From positions 1-29,150 of the forward strand of contig JAEDIZ010000014.1 in assembly GCA_016296635.1 (NCBI GenBank): a stretch of 29,150 bases of DNA. The letters run 5' to 3'. A program made the translations under genes and the position numbers. This stretch comes from Oscillospiraceae bacterium (GTDB lineage Bacteria; Bacillota; Clostridia; Oscillospirales; Oscillospiraceae). This document shows, one piece after another, positions 15,241 to 22,739 of the stretch (positions within the stretch are counted from its first letter, which is position 1; each line of letters opens with the position of its first letter). Under the pieces are notes generated by a model. The model was not told the DNA's origin. It did no database searches and saw only the letters and a list, made by a program, of their open reading frames with translations.

Positions 15241-15864
15241 ATGGATCTCAATGCACTTATGGGCGCGCTCCTCAGCAACGAAAGCATCTCCGGTGTCAGC
15301 CAGAATACCGGCGCATCCGAGCAGCAGGTTCAGAGCGTTCTCGGCTCTGCCCTTCCCCTGCTTCTGAACGGTGCCAATGCGCAGGCGCAGAACGAGCAGT
15401 CCGGCTTTGCCGGCGCTCTGCAGCAGCACGCCGCCAACGATACCAGCAACATCACTTCATTCCTTTCCGGTGTCGATAAGATTGACGGTGCCAAAATCGT
15501 CGCGCATCTGCTCGGCGCCAACACACAGGCCCAGACGCAGTCCGTTGCCGCACAGACCGGCGTCAGCCCGGCGCAGACCGGCAGCATTCTCGCTACCGCT
15601 GCACCGCTTCTGATGAGTCTGATGGGCCAGCAGACCGCAGCCGCGCAGTCTTCCGGCAATAATGCCGCCGTCGGCGGCCTGCTCGGATCGCTTCTCGGCA
15701 ATGTCGACCTCGGCAAACTTGCCATGAATCTGCTCGGCGCTTCTCCTGCGCAGCAGCAGACGACCTCCACCGGCAAGAAGAAAAAGAAGCCCGCCAAAAA
15801 GGACGAGAAAAAGGATGAAGGCGGCCTTGATGTGGCAAGCCTTCTGACCAACCTTCTCAAATAA
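15241..15864 (+). CDS. DUF937 (YidB-like) domain protein
   Basis: A 207-residue protein of unknown function, rich in Ala, Gln, Gly and Leu. It has two repeats of the DUF937 type: SGVSQNTGASEQQVQSVLGS with ALPLLLNG, and QSVAAQTGVSPAQTGSILAT with AAPLLMSLMG. A lysine-rich segment (GKKKKKPAKKDEKKDEGG, about 179-196) precedes a short hydrophobic end (LDVASLLTNLLK). No signal peptide or membrane helix is seen. ATG at 15241 has GGAGG. Its single-gene transcript starts at a consensus promoter and ends at a bidirectional terminator, which suggests a well-expressed stand-alone protein. Confidence 0.82.
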   Translation: MDLNALMGALLSNESISGVSQNTGASEQQVQSVLGSALPLLLNGANAQAQNEQSGFAGALQQHAANDTSNITSFLSGVDKIDGAKIVAHLLGANTQAQTQSVAAQTGVSPAQTGSILATAAPLLMSLMGQQTAAAQSSGNNAAVGGLLGSLLGNVDLGKLAMNLLGASPAQQQTTSTGKKKKKPAKKDEKKDEGGLDVASLLTNLLK

Positions 15865-15905
15865 GGAAACATCTGATTTTCAGATTGATTCGAATCATCC
15901 GATCT

Positions 15906-15963
15906 AAAAAAAGCCCCGCCAAAAAGGAAGTTTTCTTCCTCTTTGGTGAGGGTTTTCTTTTTT
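15906..15963. terminator. Bidirectional terminator between DUF937 gene and the interrupted gene
   Basis: An imperfect stem (CCGCCAAAAAGGAAG / CTTCCTCTTTGGTG, about 15917-15950) with a TTTT loop is bordered by seven As on the left and GGTTTTCTTTTTT on the right. It therefore suits both convergent transcripts. Confidence 0.8.
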
Positions 15964-15965
15964 CG

Positions 15966-16661
15966 TCAGTTCGAACAACTCTTTCGCATATGCTCCGCCG
16001 CGTCCGTAAAATTCATAACACCGCGGTCATGATCGATCATAAACGCAAATACGTTACAAAAGTCAGCCAGTCCGTACCGCTTTCCGTCGATTCCCATTAC
16101 GCTCACGCCCTCCGTGAGGCATTCCAGCAATTCAGACGTATCAAACGCATTGCGCAAAGCACGGAAAAGCATCCCGTCTTTGCTGATATACATACACGGC
16201 TCATACGGCTGGGATGTTATCGTGTATTCCGTATTCTTATATACGAAAATGATTTCGTCATTTCTTTGTTCGATACAACCGCTGCTCATGTTGTTATCCT
16301 CATCGGAAGGCATCTTCTCTGCCAGCGACAAATCGACATCCTCCAATGTACACCAGTATCTCTGACAGTACGCCGATTCTCCGCACAGAAAGCGCTTTCT
16401 GCAGGCGGACGTTTTCTCAGCCGGTACGGGCGGCTCCGGAATCCGGTTTCGGCAGGACTTTTTAAGCAATGTCTGATAGTCCTCTTTCGAGATCTAATAG
16501 ATCATAAAGACATCCGAAGCACTGATGTGCGGAAGATCCGATATGACGTAAACCGTGCAGTTTTCGCTTTCAAAGACGAATCTTCCCACGTCCACGCCAT
16601 ATGCCAGCACACCGTCTGTGATCATATCCCCGGGACATTTCTTTTCCGAGTTCTCCTTCAT
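15966..16661 (-). pseudogene. Unrecognised gene interrupted by an in-frame TAG
   Basis: From the ATG at 16661 the frame reads 55 codons (MKENSEKKCPGDMITDG to DVFMIY) to a TAG at 16496-16494. It then continues in the same frame for 175 codons to a TGA at 15966. No indel is needed: only this amber codon breaks a roughly 231-residue product. The downstream part could start at TTG 16469, but no good ribosome binding site is seen there. The protein has a Cys-rich middle (CRKRFLCGESAYCQRYWC) and a C-terminal part with IDGKRYGLADFCNVFAFMID; I do not recognise a family. It starts 24 bp after the HAD gene and is last in the dehydrogenase operon. Ribosome binding at the ATG is weak (GGAGG 13 bp away). 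A nonsense pseudogene, a sequencing error or two short proteins are all possible. Confidence 0.65.
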
Positions 16662-16685
16662 TGCCGCCGACAAACCTCCATCCTT

Positions 16686-17351
16686 TTATTGCAAACCAAG
16701 CAGGCCAAGCAGATCTTCCGCTTTCTCCAACAACACTTCCGCCCCGTTGTCGATCAGCTCCTGCCGCGGACGGTAGCCCCAGGTCGCAGCTACAGCCGCA
16801 AAGCCCATTTTGGACGCAAACGTCATATCGGACTCGCCGTCACCGACGTACATGATTTCCTCCTGCTTTAGACCCAGCGTTTCCGTCAACGCAATGCCGG
16901 CATCCGGCGCAGGCTTGAGCAGTCTGACACCGTTGTTGCCCCAAACCACTCGGAACGGAATCTCCGGGAAAAAGTAGTTCACAATACGGAGTGTCGTGGT
17001 CTCTGTCTTATTGGAGAGGATGCCGAGAATATATCCCGCCTCCTGCAGCTTCCGCATCATGTCCATAATGCCCGGAAACGGAACGGTTTTTTCCGTACAG
17101 TGCTCCGGATAGTACGCAAGATAAAACCGGACAACTTCCTCATACTGCTGCTCTGTACAATCCGCCGGGCAGGCCAGCCGCAGAAGCTCCCGGATACCAT
17201 GGCCGATAAAGCCGACGTATTCTTCTCTGGAATGCTCCGGAAAACCGAATCGGTGCAGGGCCAGATTGGCACCTGCACCGATATCTTTTGCGGTATCCAG
17301 AAGCGTTCCGTCGAGATCAAAAATCACGGCGCGAATCTTCTGTTTTTCCAT
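16686..17351 (-). CDS. HAD-superfamily phosphatase, phosphoglycolate phosphatase-like
   Basis: A 221-residue soluble phosphatase. HAD motifs are in order: FDLDGTLLDT (nucleophile Asp12, acid/base Asp14), LSNKTE (motif II), LLKPAPDAG (motif III Lys) and GDGESDMTFA (motif IV). The helical cap lies between motifs I and II (class C1 cap, Gph/PGMB-type). The exact substrate is not predictable. The stop codon of the fused E1 gene is 2 bp upstream of its ATG (TAA-GC-ATG), so translation is probably coupled and it belongs to the dehydrogenase operon. A damage-repair or side-product phosphatase role there is speculative. Confidence 0.88.
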   Translation of the reverse strand: MEKQKIRAVIFDLDGTLLDTAKDIGAGANLALHRFGFPEHSREEYVGFIGHGIRELLRLACPADCTEQQYEEVVRFYLAYYPEHCTEKTVPFPGIMDMMRKLQEAGYILGILSNKTETTTLRIVNYFFPEIPFRVVWGNNGVRLLKPAPDAGIALTETLGLKQEEIMYVGDGESDMTFASKMGFAAVAATWGYRPRQELIDNGAEVLLEKAEDLLGLLGLQ

Positions 17352-17353
17352 GC

Positions 17354-19837
17354 TTAGACACCCAGCTTATTGCGGCGGATGATCTCCTCATCGCTCGGTG
17401 CATTCTCGGAAACATAACCGTCGAGCGGCAGAAGTCTGTCGTTGATGGTGTCGAGGATCCAGCCTGCGTACGGGAAGAAGTACTTGTCGAACTCGTGAGG
17501 CGGGGTGATCCAGTTGCGAGCGCCGACGATTGCAGGAGCGGCGTCGAGATCGTCGAAGCACAGCGTGGAGATGTTCTGTGCAACTTCGTTGAGGAAGGTG
17601 CCGCGGGCGCAGGCATCGGATGCCAGTACGACACGACCGGTCTTCTTGACGGAAGCGATAATGTCGGTGTAATCCAGAGGAACCAGAGACGGCATGTTGA
17701 TGACGTCAGCTTCCACATGGTACTTTTCGCTCAGTTCCTTTGCAGCGTCCATTGCACGGTACAGAGTAGCGCCGATGGTCAGGATGGTAACGTCCTTGCC
17801 GTCGCGAACCTTGTTGACAGCGCCGGGAACCCATTCGTATTCGTCCATGGGAACACCGCCCTCATGGAATTCTTCGCCCTTGCCGTAGATTCTCTGGGAC
17901 TCGAAGATGATGCAGGGATCGGTGCCGTTCAAAGCGGACTGCATGATGCCCTTTGCTTCGTACGGAGTAGCCGGGAAGAAGACCTTCAGGCCGGGGATGT
18001 GTGCAACGATGGCGACCCAGTCCTGAGAATGCTGTGCGCCGTACTTTGCGCCGACGGACATACGCAGGATCATCGGCATCTTCAGGATGCCTGCGGACAT
18101 TGCCTGCCACTTGGACATCTGGTTGAAGACTTCGTCGCCTGCACGGCCGAGGAAGTCGCAGTACATCAGCTCAACGACTGCACGGCCGCCGCACATGCAG
18201 TAACCGACAGCGGTACCGACGATGGCTGCCTCGGAAATCGGGGAGTTGAACAGACGGGAGTAAGGAATGACATCCATCAGGCCGCGGTAGACAGCGTATG
18301 CGCCGCCCCAGTCACGGACATCTTCGCCGTAAGCAACGAGGGTGGGATCCTCATAGTACTTGTTGATGAACGGCTCAAAGATAGCATCACGGATGTTGTA
18401 GACCTTCATGTCAGAGAACTTCTTGCCGTCCTTATCGAAGGCAAAGTGTTCCTTGTTTGCAAGATCGGTGTAGCGCTTCAGGCTTTCCTTCGGAGCGGTC
18501 ACGCGGATCTGCTGACCTTCTGCACCCATGGAGCGGACGGTCTGATTGGAGAACATCAGGTTCTCAAGATAGCCGGGGTTGGCATCGAAGTCAACGTACG
18601 GAGAGATCTCCTTGTCGTCAGCTGCCTTGCAGATCATGGTCATGCGGTCGGAGGTTTCCTTCAGGAGGTTTCCGAAGAACTCATCGGACTCGACACCGGC
18701 CTCAACCAGAGCGGCACGGAACTTGACGATGGGATCGTAGCTTCTCCAGTCCTCGATCTCTTCCTTGCTGCGGTATGCGTTCTGGTCAGAGGTGGAGTGA
18801 CCGACAAGACGGTACGTGACAACGTCGAGCAGGACGGGGCCGTCATTGTTCTTGATGAACTCCATCTTGCGCTTGTAAGCGTCGATGACTGCCAGGGGGT
18901 TCCAACCGTCAACACGCTCTGCGTGCATCTGGTTCGGAGTCACGCCTGCACCGAGACGAGCCAGCATATCGTATGCCATGGTTTCGCCGCGGGTCTGACC
19001 GCCCATGCCGTAGTTGTTATTGAAGACGTTGAAGATAACGGGCAGGCCACCCTTGCGGCCTTCTTCCCACAGGGTCTTGAACTGATCCATTGCTGCGAAG
19101 TTGAATGCTTCCCAGACAGGACCGCAGCCCAGAGATGCGTCACCGATGTTGCAGACGACAACGCCCTTCTTGTCGTTGTTCTTCTGATACAGAGCAGCGC
19201 CTGCTGCGATGGTAGCGGAGCCGCCAACGATGGCGTTGTTGGGGTAAATGCCGAAGGGCAGGAAGAATGCGTGCATAGAACCGCCCATGCCATGATGGAA
19301 GCCGTTTTCACGGGCAAAGATCTCTGCAACGGTGCCGTACAGCAGGAAGCGGATTGCCAGTTCCTTCACATCGGAGGTATCAGCAAATTTCTTGACAGCA
19401 GCCAGAGTCTTGCCGCCGAGGAAGTTCTGCATGGTTTCCATGAGTTCTGCATCAGACATCTTCTGAATGCAGCTCAGGCCCTTGGACAGAATCTCGGAGT
19501 GAGATCTGTGGGAACCGAAGGTGATATCGTCCTTGTCCAGCAGATAAGCTTCGCCGACGCAGGAGGATTCCTGACCATAGCTCAGATGAGCGGGGCCGGG
19601 ATAGGTGGTCTCGATGCCGTTGTAGTTTGCCTGGGTCTTGATGAGGTTGAGCATGTTCTCAAACTCACGGCAGATGGCCATATCGCGGTAGATGCGGATG
19701 AGGTCTTCCTTGGTGTAGTTGCCTTCGTCCAGTTCCTGCTTGATGGACTTGTTGTACTGGCAAACGGGGATATCGTCAAAATGGATCGTGCCAGCCTCGC
19801 GGGCCTTTACGGGATCAACATATAAAGATTTCGGCAT
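17354..19837 (-). CDS. 2-oxoacid dehydrogenase E1, alpha and beta subunits fused in one chain
   Basis: The TPP-dependent decarboxylase of a 2-oxoacid dehydrogenase complex (pyruvate, branched-chain 2-oxoacid or acetoin type). 827 residues. The alpha half (about 40-430) carries the TPP motif starting GDAS (232-235) and ending NNNYGMG (273-279); the interval is longer than usual and contains the insert KTLWEEGRKGG. It also has GHSTSDQNAYR. The beta half (from about 480) begins YNIRDAIFEPFINKYYEDPTLVAYGEDV and has FNSPISEAAIVGTAVGYCMCG and the C-terminal transketolase domain with SDACARGTFLNEVAQNI. It lies 18 bp after the E2 gene. The substrate is not fixed by motifs I can read. Fused E1 chains are known, and no separate subunit genes are nearby. 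Confidence 0.93.
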   Translation of the reverse strand: MPKSLYVDPVKAREAGTIHFDDIPVCQYNKSIKQELDEGNYTKEDLIRIYRDMAICREFENMLNLIKTQANYNGIETTYPGPAHLSYGQESSCVGEAYLLDKDDITFGSHRSHSEILSKGLSCIQKMSDAELMETMQNFLGGKTLAAVKKFADTSDVKELAIRFLLYGTVAEIFARENGFHHGMGGSMHAFFLPFGIYPNNAIVGGSATIAAGAALYQKNNDKKGVVVCNIGDASLGCGPVWEAFNFAAMDQFKTLWEEGRKGGLPVIFNVFNNNYGMGGQTRGETMAYDMLARLGAGVTPNQMHAERVDGWNPLAVIDAYKRKMEFIKNNDGPVLLDVVTYRLVGHSTSDQNAYRSKEEIEDWRSYDPIVKFRAALVEAGVESDEFFGNLLKETSDRMTMICKAADDKEISPYVDFDANPGYLENLMFSNQTVRSMGAEGQQIRVTAPKESLKRYTDLANKEHFAFDKDGKKFSDMKVYNIRDAIFEPFINKYYEDPTLVAYGEDVRDWGGAYAVYRGLMDVIPYSRLFNSPISEAAIVGTAVGYCMCGGRAVVELMYCDFLGRAGDEVFNQMSKWQAMSAGILKMPMILRMSVGAKYGAQHSQDWVAIVAHIPGLKVFFPATPYEAKGIMQSALNGTDPCIIFESQRIYGKGEEFHEGGVPMDEYEWVPGAVNKVRDGKDVTILTIGATLYRAMDAAKELSEKYHVEADVINMPSLVPLDYTDIIASVKKTGRVVLASDACARGTFLNEVAQNISTLCFDDLDAAPAIVGARNWITPPHEFDKYFFPYAGWILDTINDRLLPLDGYVSENAPSDEEIIRRNKLGV

Positions 19838-19855
19838 ACTCTTTCTTCCTTTCTC

Positions 19856-21781
19856 TTACTTGGCCAAGAGGGTCATGAAGTTTTCAAGCGTCTTGCACAG
19901 TTCCTGCATGAAGCGGGCTGCGGGAGCGCCATCGATGACTCTGTGATCGAGCGTCAGCGACAGTCCCATTGCGGGGTAAGTAGCGATAACGCCGTCCTTT
20001 GCGGACTTGATCTTGGTCTGAATGTTGCAGACACCGAGGATACCCGTCTGAGGCGGGTTGATGACCGGGGTGAAAGCTTCGCAGCCGAAGGAGCCGATGT
20101 TGGTGACGGTGAAGGTTGCACCGCTCATCTTGTCGGGAGACAGCGTGCCTTCACGAGCAGCTGCAGCCAGTTCCTTGGCTTCCATGGATATCTCAAGCAG
20201 GCTCTTCTGATCTGCGTTGAAGATGGTGGGAACGATCAGGCCGCGCGGCGTATCGCAGGCAAAGCCGAGGTGGACATGCTTAAAGTGACGGACAACATTG
20301 TCCTCGACCATATTGGCGTTCAGATCTGCGCAGGAGCCAACGGTCTTTGCAACGGCAAACATGACCATATCGTTGAGGCTGATCTTGCTCATCGGGCCTT
20401 CCAGCTCCTTGAGCATCTTGCGGTATGCCTGAATCTGCGTAGCATCGAAGGAATACTGCTGGGTCAGCTGAGCCATGGTAGAAAGGCTCTTGGTCATGGA
20501 CTTTGCAGTAGCCTTGCGGACAGCATTGAACTTGACATCCTCGTATTCGTCATCAGCAACGGGTGCGGCAGCAGGTGCAACTGCAGGTGCTGCGTAGGAA
20601 GCTGCGCCGGAAGCGATCAGCTTGTCGATATCGCGCTCGATAATGCGACCCTTGGGGCCGGTACCGGTAGCCATCGCGGGGTTGACATTGTTGGCAACAG
20701 CCTTGGCCATTGCTCTCGGAGAGATTGCCAGACGGGCAGCAGGAGCAGCGGCAGCTGCTGCAGGAGCGGCGGTTTCAACTGCGGCAGGAGCGGCAGCAGG
20801 TGCCGGAACCTCGGAGCCGGGTCTCAGATGTTCAAAAGCGTCACCGGCATTGCCGATTGCGCAGACATTTTCAAGGCAGGGAACCTCGTCGCCTTCTTCA
20901 TAGAAGCGGGCCAGCAGCGTGCCTGCTGCGGTGGACTCGCATTCGAATTCAGCCTTATCGGTTTCATATGCAAACAGGACATCGCCGACTGCAACTGCGT
21001 CGCCGACATTCTTCTTCCATTCGCCCATGATGCAGGACTCGACGGTGATGCCTTCCTTCGGCATGATGACAGCCTGTGCGCAGGGGCCTGCAGGAGCAGC
21101 AGCTACAGCAGCCTTCGGTGCTTCGGGAGCAGGAGCAGCTTCAGCAACGGGTGCAGCAGCACCGTACTTCAGATGTTCAAACGCATCGCCGACATTGCCG
21201 ATTGCGCAGACATTGACGAGGCAGGGTACATCGTCGCCTTCTTCGTAGAAGCGAGCCAGCAGCGTGCCTGCTGCAGTGGATTCGCATTCGAACTCAGCCT
21301 TATCGGTTTCGTAGGAGAACAGCACATCGCCGACTGCAACGGTATCGCCGACATTCTTCTTCCACTCGCCCATGATGCAGGACTCAACAGTGATGCCTTC
21401 CTTCGGCATGATAACAGCCTGTGCGCAGGGACCTGCGGGTGCAGCGGCTGCAGCAGCCTTCGGTGCTTCGGGAGCAGCAGCTGCAGGAGCAGCGGGAGCT
21501 TCGGAAGCGGGAGCAGCATTCTTCAGAGCGGAGGTATCTTCGCCGGGGTTGCCGATTGCGCAGACATTTACAAGGCACGGAACCTCGTCGCCTTCCTGAT
21601 AGAAGATCTCAATGAGGGTGCCGGCTGCGGTGGATTCACATTCAAATTCAGCCTTGTCCGTTTCATAAGAGAACAGAATATCGCCGACGTTGACCTGATC
21701 GCCAACCTGCTTTTTCCATTCACCCATGACACAAGATTCGACTGTGATGCCTTCTTTGGGCATCAGTACGCCAACTGCCAT
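19856..21781 (-). CDS. Dihydrolipoyl acyltransferase E2 with three lipoyl domains
   Basis: The core acyltransferase of the complex, 641 residues. Three lipoyl domains have their attachment lysines in ETDKAEFE: Lys43, Lys161 and Lys276. They are joined by Ala/Pro-rich flexible linkers. A peripheral subunit-binding domain (AISPRAMAKAVANNVNPAM to GRIIERDIDKLI, about 352-389) and a catalytic domain follow, ending with the active-site DHRVIDGAPAARF (His613). Lipoyl domains 2 and 3 are almost identical. It is the first gene of the operon, with a consensus promoter about 85 bp upstream. No E3 or lipoate ligase gene occurs in the window, so E3 must be supplied from elsewhere. The E1 neighbour confirms the assignment but not the substrate. 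Confidence 0.95.
   Translation of the reverse strand: MAVGVLMPKEGITVESCVMGEWKKQVGDQVNVGDILFSYETDKAEFECESTAAGTLIEIFYQEGDEVPCLVNVCAIGNPGEDTSALKNAAPASEAPAAPAAAAPEAPKAAAAAAPAGPCAQAVIMPKEGITVESCIMGEWKKNVGDTVAVGDVLFSYETDKAEFECESTAAGTLLARFYEEGDDVPCLVNVCAIGNVGDAFEHLKYGAAAPVAEAAPAPEAPKAAVAAAPAGPCAQAVIMPKEGITVESCIMGEWKKNVGDAVAVGDVLFAYETDKAEFECESTAAGTLLARFYEEGDEVPCLENVCAIGNAGDAFEHLRPGSEVPAPAAAPAAVETAAPAAAAAAPAARLAISPRAMAKAVANNVNPAMATGTGPKGRIIERDIDKLIASGAASYAAPAVAPAAAPVADDEYEDVKFNAVRKATAKSMTKSLSTMAQLTQQYSFDATQIQAYRKMLKELEGPMSKISLNDMVMFAVAKTVGSCADLNANMVEDNVVRHFKHVHLGFACDTPRGLIVPTIFNADQKSLLEISMEAKELAAAAREGTLSPDKMSGATFTVTNIGSFGCEAFTPVINPPQTGILGVCNIQTKIKSAKDGVIATYPAMGLSLTLDHRVIDGAPAARFMQELCKTLENFMTLLAK
20825..21436 (-). 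repeat. Tandem in-frame duplication of a lipoyl domain plus linker
   Basis: Two 267-bp segments (21436-21170 and 21091-20825; offset 345 bp, 115 codons) encode nearly the same domain, with mostly silent differences by eye. Lipoyl domain 1 is clearly more divergent. This points to a fairly recent duplication or gene conversion. Confidence 0.85.
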
Positions 21782-21866
21782 AATGTTTTCACTCCTATAT
21801 ACAAAAATTATTTACAGAGCAAATTCCATTCATCCGGCTAGATGCCAGACTTCTGAATTTTATAAT

Positions 21867-21929
21867 ATTGTACTGCAAGCCCATCCGCATGTCAACGAAA
21901 TTTCGCTAATATTTATGCACGATTTCGTT
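21867..21929 (-). promoter_or_regulatory. Promoter of the 2-oxoacid dehydrogenase operon with upstream dyad sites
   Basis: On the minus strand a perfect TTGACA (21895-21890), a 17-bp spacer and TACAAT (21872-21867). Immediately upstream of the -35 is the 10-bp palindrome CGAAATTTCG (21896-21905), and 23 bp further the related CGATTTCG (21920-21927). Together they form the inverted pair AACGAAAT / ATTTCGTT (21894-21901 and 21922-21929). Their position suits an activator or repressor; no regulator gene is adjacent. Confidence 0.75.
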
Positions 21930-21967
21930 GTTTTCTGTTGGAGTTTTCTGTGAATTTCTCCAAAGCA

Positions 21968-21999
21968 AAAAGGAAAGCAGTAAAAACTGCTTTCCTTTT
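21968..21999 (-). terminator. Intrinsic terminator after the ECF S-component gene
   Basis: A perfect 14-bp stem AAAAGGAAAGCAGT / ACTGCTTTCCTTTT with a 4-nt loop. In the minus direction the stem runs into CTTTTTGC, a usable U-tract. Confidence 0.88.
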
Positions 22000-22025
22000 C
22001 TTAAAAACTGAAACATATATCCTCG

Positions 22026-22631
22026 TCAGTCCAGCTTTGCAACTGTGTGGACGATGCGCGCGATTGCTGCACTGAGTGCCGCATTGACCGCAAACTCAAC
22101 AAGAAAATTCACCCCGATCAGCACAAGGAACAGAACCTGCACCGCATCGCTGCCGCCGATCTGCGCGGAAAAACTTTCCAGTCCCGGGCGCAGCACCGTC
22201 AGCATGACAAGCGCAAATATTCCGGTGTTGACGATGGGCGCGCTGATTGCCGCCAGAATGCAGCCAAACGTCATATGCTCTTTCAGTGCCTTTGCAATAA
22301 GGCCCGCTACAGCGCCGCAGCCAATGCCCTTGAGCATGATGCCCACAATTGTCCAGAACATACTCAAATTCAGCAGCATCGCTGTAAACCAGTCTCTGCC
22401 GGAGAAGCCGCCCGCCAGAACCACGACGCCAAATACAGCGCCCAGAAAAGCGCCTGCACCGGGCCCGAGTAAGATTGCGCCAATGACGATGGGCACCAGC
22501 GTCAGAGAAATCGGTGTCGAGCCGATGGTGATAACGGTGCCGATCAGCTGCAGGACAACGACCAGTGCCGTCAGAAGTGCCAGCGCAGCCATGCGTCTGA
22601 CCTTGTTTTGCGTGTTTTTTTCATACTTCAT
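22026..22631 (-). CDS. ECF transporter S component, substrate unknown
   Basis: A 201-residue membrane protein with about six hydrophobic segments and the folded layout of ECF S components: an N-terminal helix with RRMAALALLTALVVVLQLIG, then TIGSTPISLTLVPIVIGAIL and GPGAGAFLGAVFGVVVLAGG. These loops resemble the pantothenate/folate-type group, but I would not name a substrate. It relies on an ECF energy-coupling module encoded elsewhere. Two ATGs lie 6 bp apart. GGAGG is 8 bp from the second (22631), which is chosen. It follows ftsK by 104 bp; that gap holds several hairpins (separate entry). Confidence 0.85.
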   Translation of the reverse strand: MKYEKNTQNKVRRMAALALLTALVVVLQLIGTVITIGSTPISLTLVPIVIGAILLGPGAGAFLGAVFGVVVLAGGFSGRDWFTAMLLNLSMFWTIVGIMLKGIGCGAVAGLIAKALKEHMTFGCILAAISAPIVNTGIFALVMLTVLRPGLESFSAQIGGSDAVQVLFLVLIGVNFLVEFAVNAALSAAIARIVHTVAKLD

Positions 22632-22739
22632 TTTCATTACCTCCGCTCCCGCTCCGGCTTTGCCGGATGCAGTGCATTTTATTTGGAAGCTGACGCTTCC
22701 GTTTTATTCTGACCGGTTTTCACCGGTTGAATACGTCAG
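22632..22739 (-). promoter_or_regulatory. Structured leader of the ECF S-component gene (candidate regulatory RNA)
   Basis: Three hairpins follow each other between the ftsK stop and the ECF start. In transcript order: ACCGGT-GAAA-ACCGGT (22727-22712), GGAAGC-GTCA-GCTTCC (22700-22685) and CCGGC-AAA-GCCGG (22666-22654). CTGACG (22739-22734), which overlaps the ftsK stop codon, can pair with CGTCAG (22695-22690), which covers the loop of hairpin 2. Alternative or pseudoknotted folds are therefore possible. It does not match a riboswitch class I recognise. No promoter is evident inside it. Confidence 0.4.

Noticed and set aside
15966..16661. Reassignment of TAG to an amino acid in this organism
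   Set aside because: The plus-strand YbaK gene ends naturally at TAG at the expected family length, and no other gene in the window needs TAG to be read through.
17288..19825. An 845-codon plus-strand open frame opposite the E1 gene
   Set aside because: It mirrors the E1 coding frame and arises from its codon bias; the minus-strand product has full TPP-enzyme motifs.
20550..21530. Ala-codon-rich repetitive DNA resembling a tandem repeat array or CRISPR
   Set aside because: It is in-frame coding sequence for lipoyl domains and Ala/Pro linkers; there are no regular short repeats with unique spacers.
19943..21841. A 632-codon plus-strand open frame opposite the E2 gene, rich in Cys, Ser and Gly
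   Set aside because: Antisense shadow of the Ala-rich lipoyl linkers; its apparent repeats only reflect the duplicated lipoyl domains.
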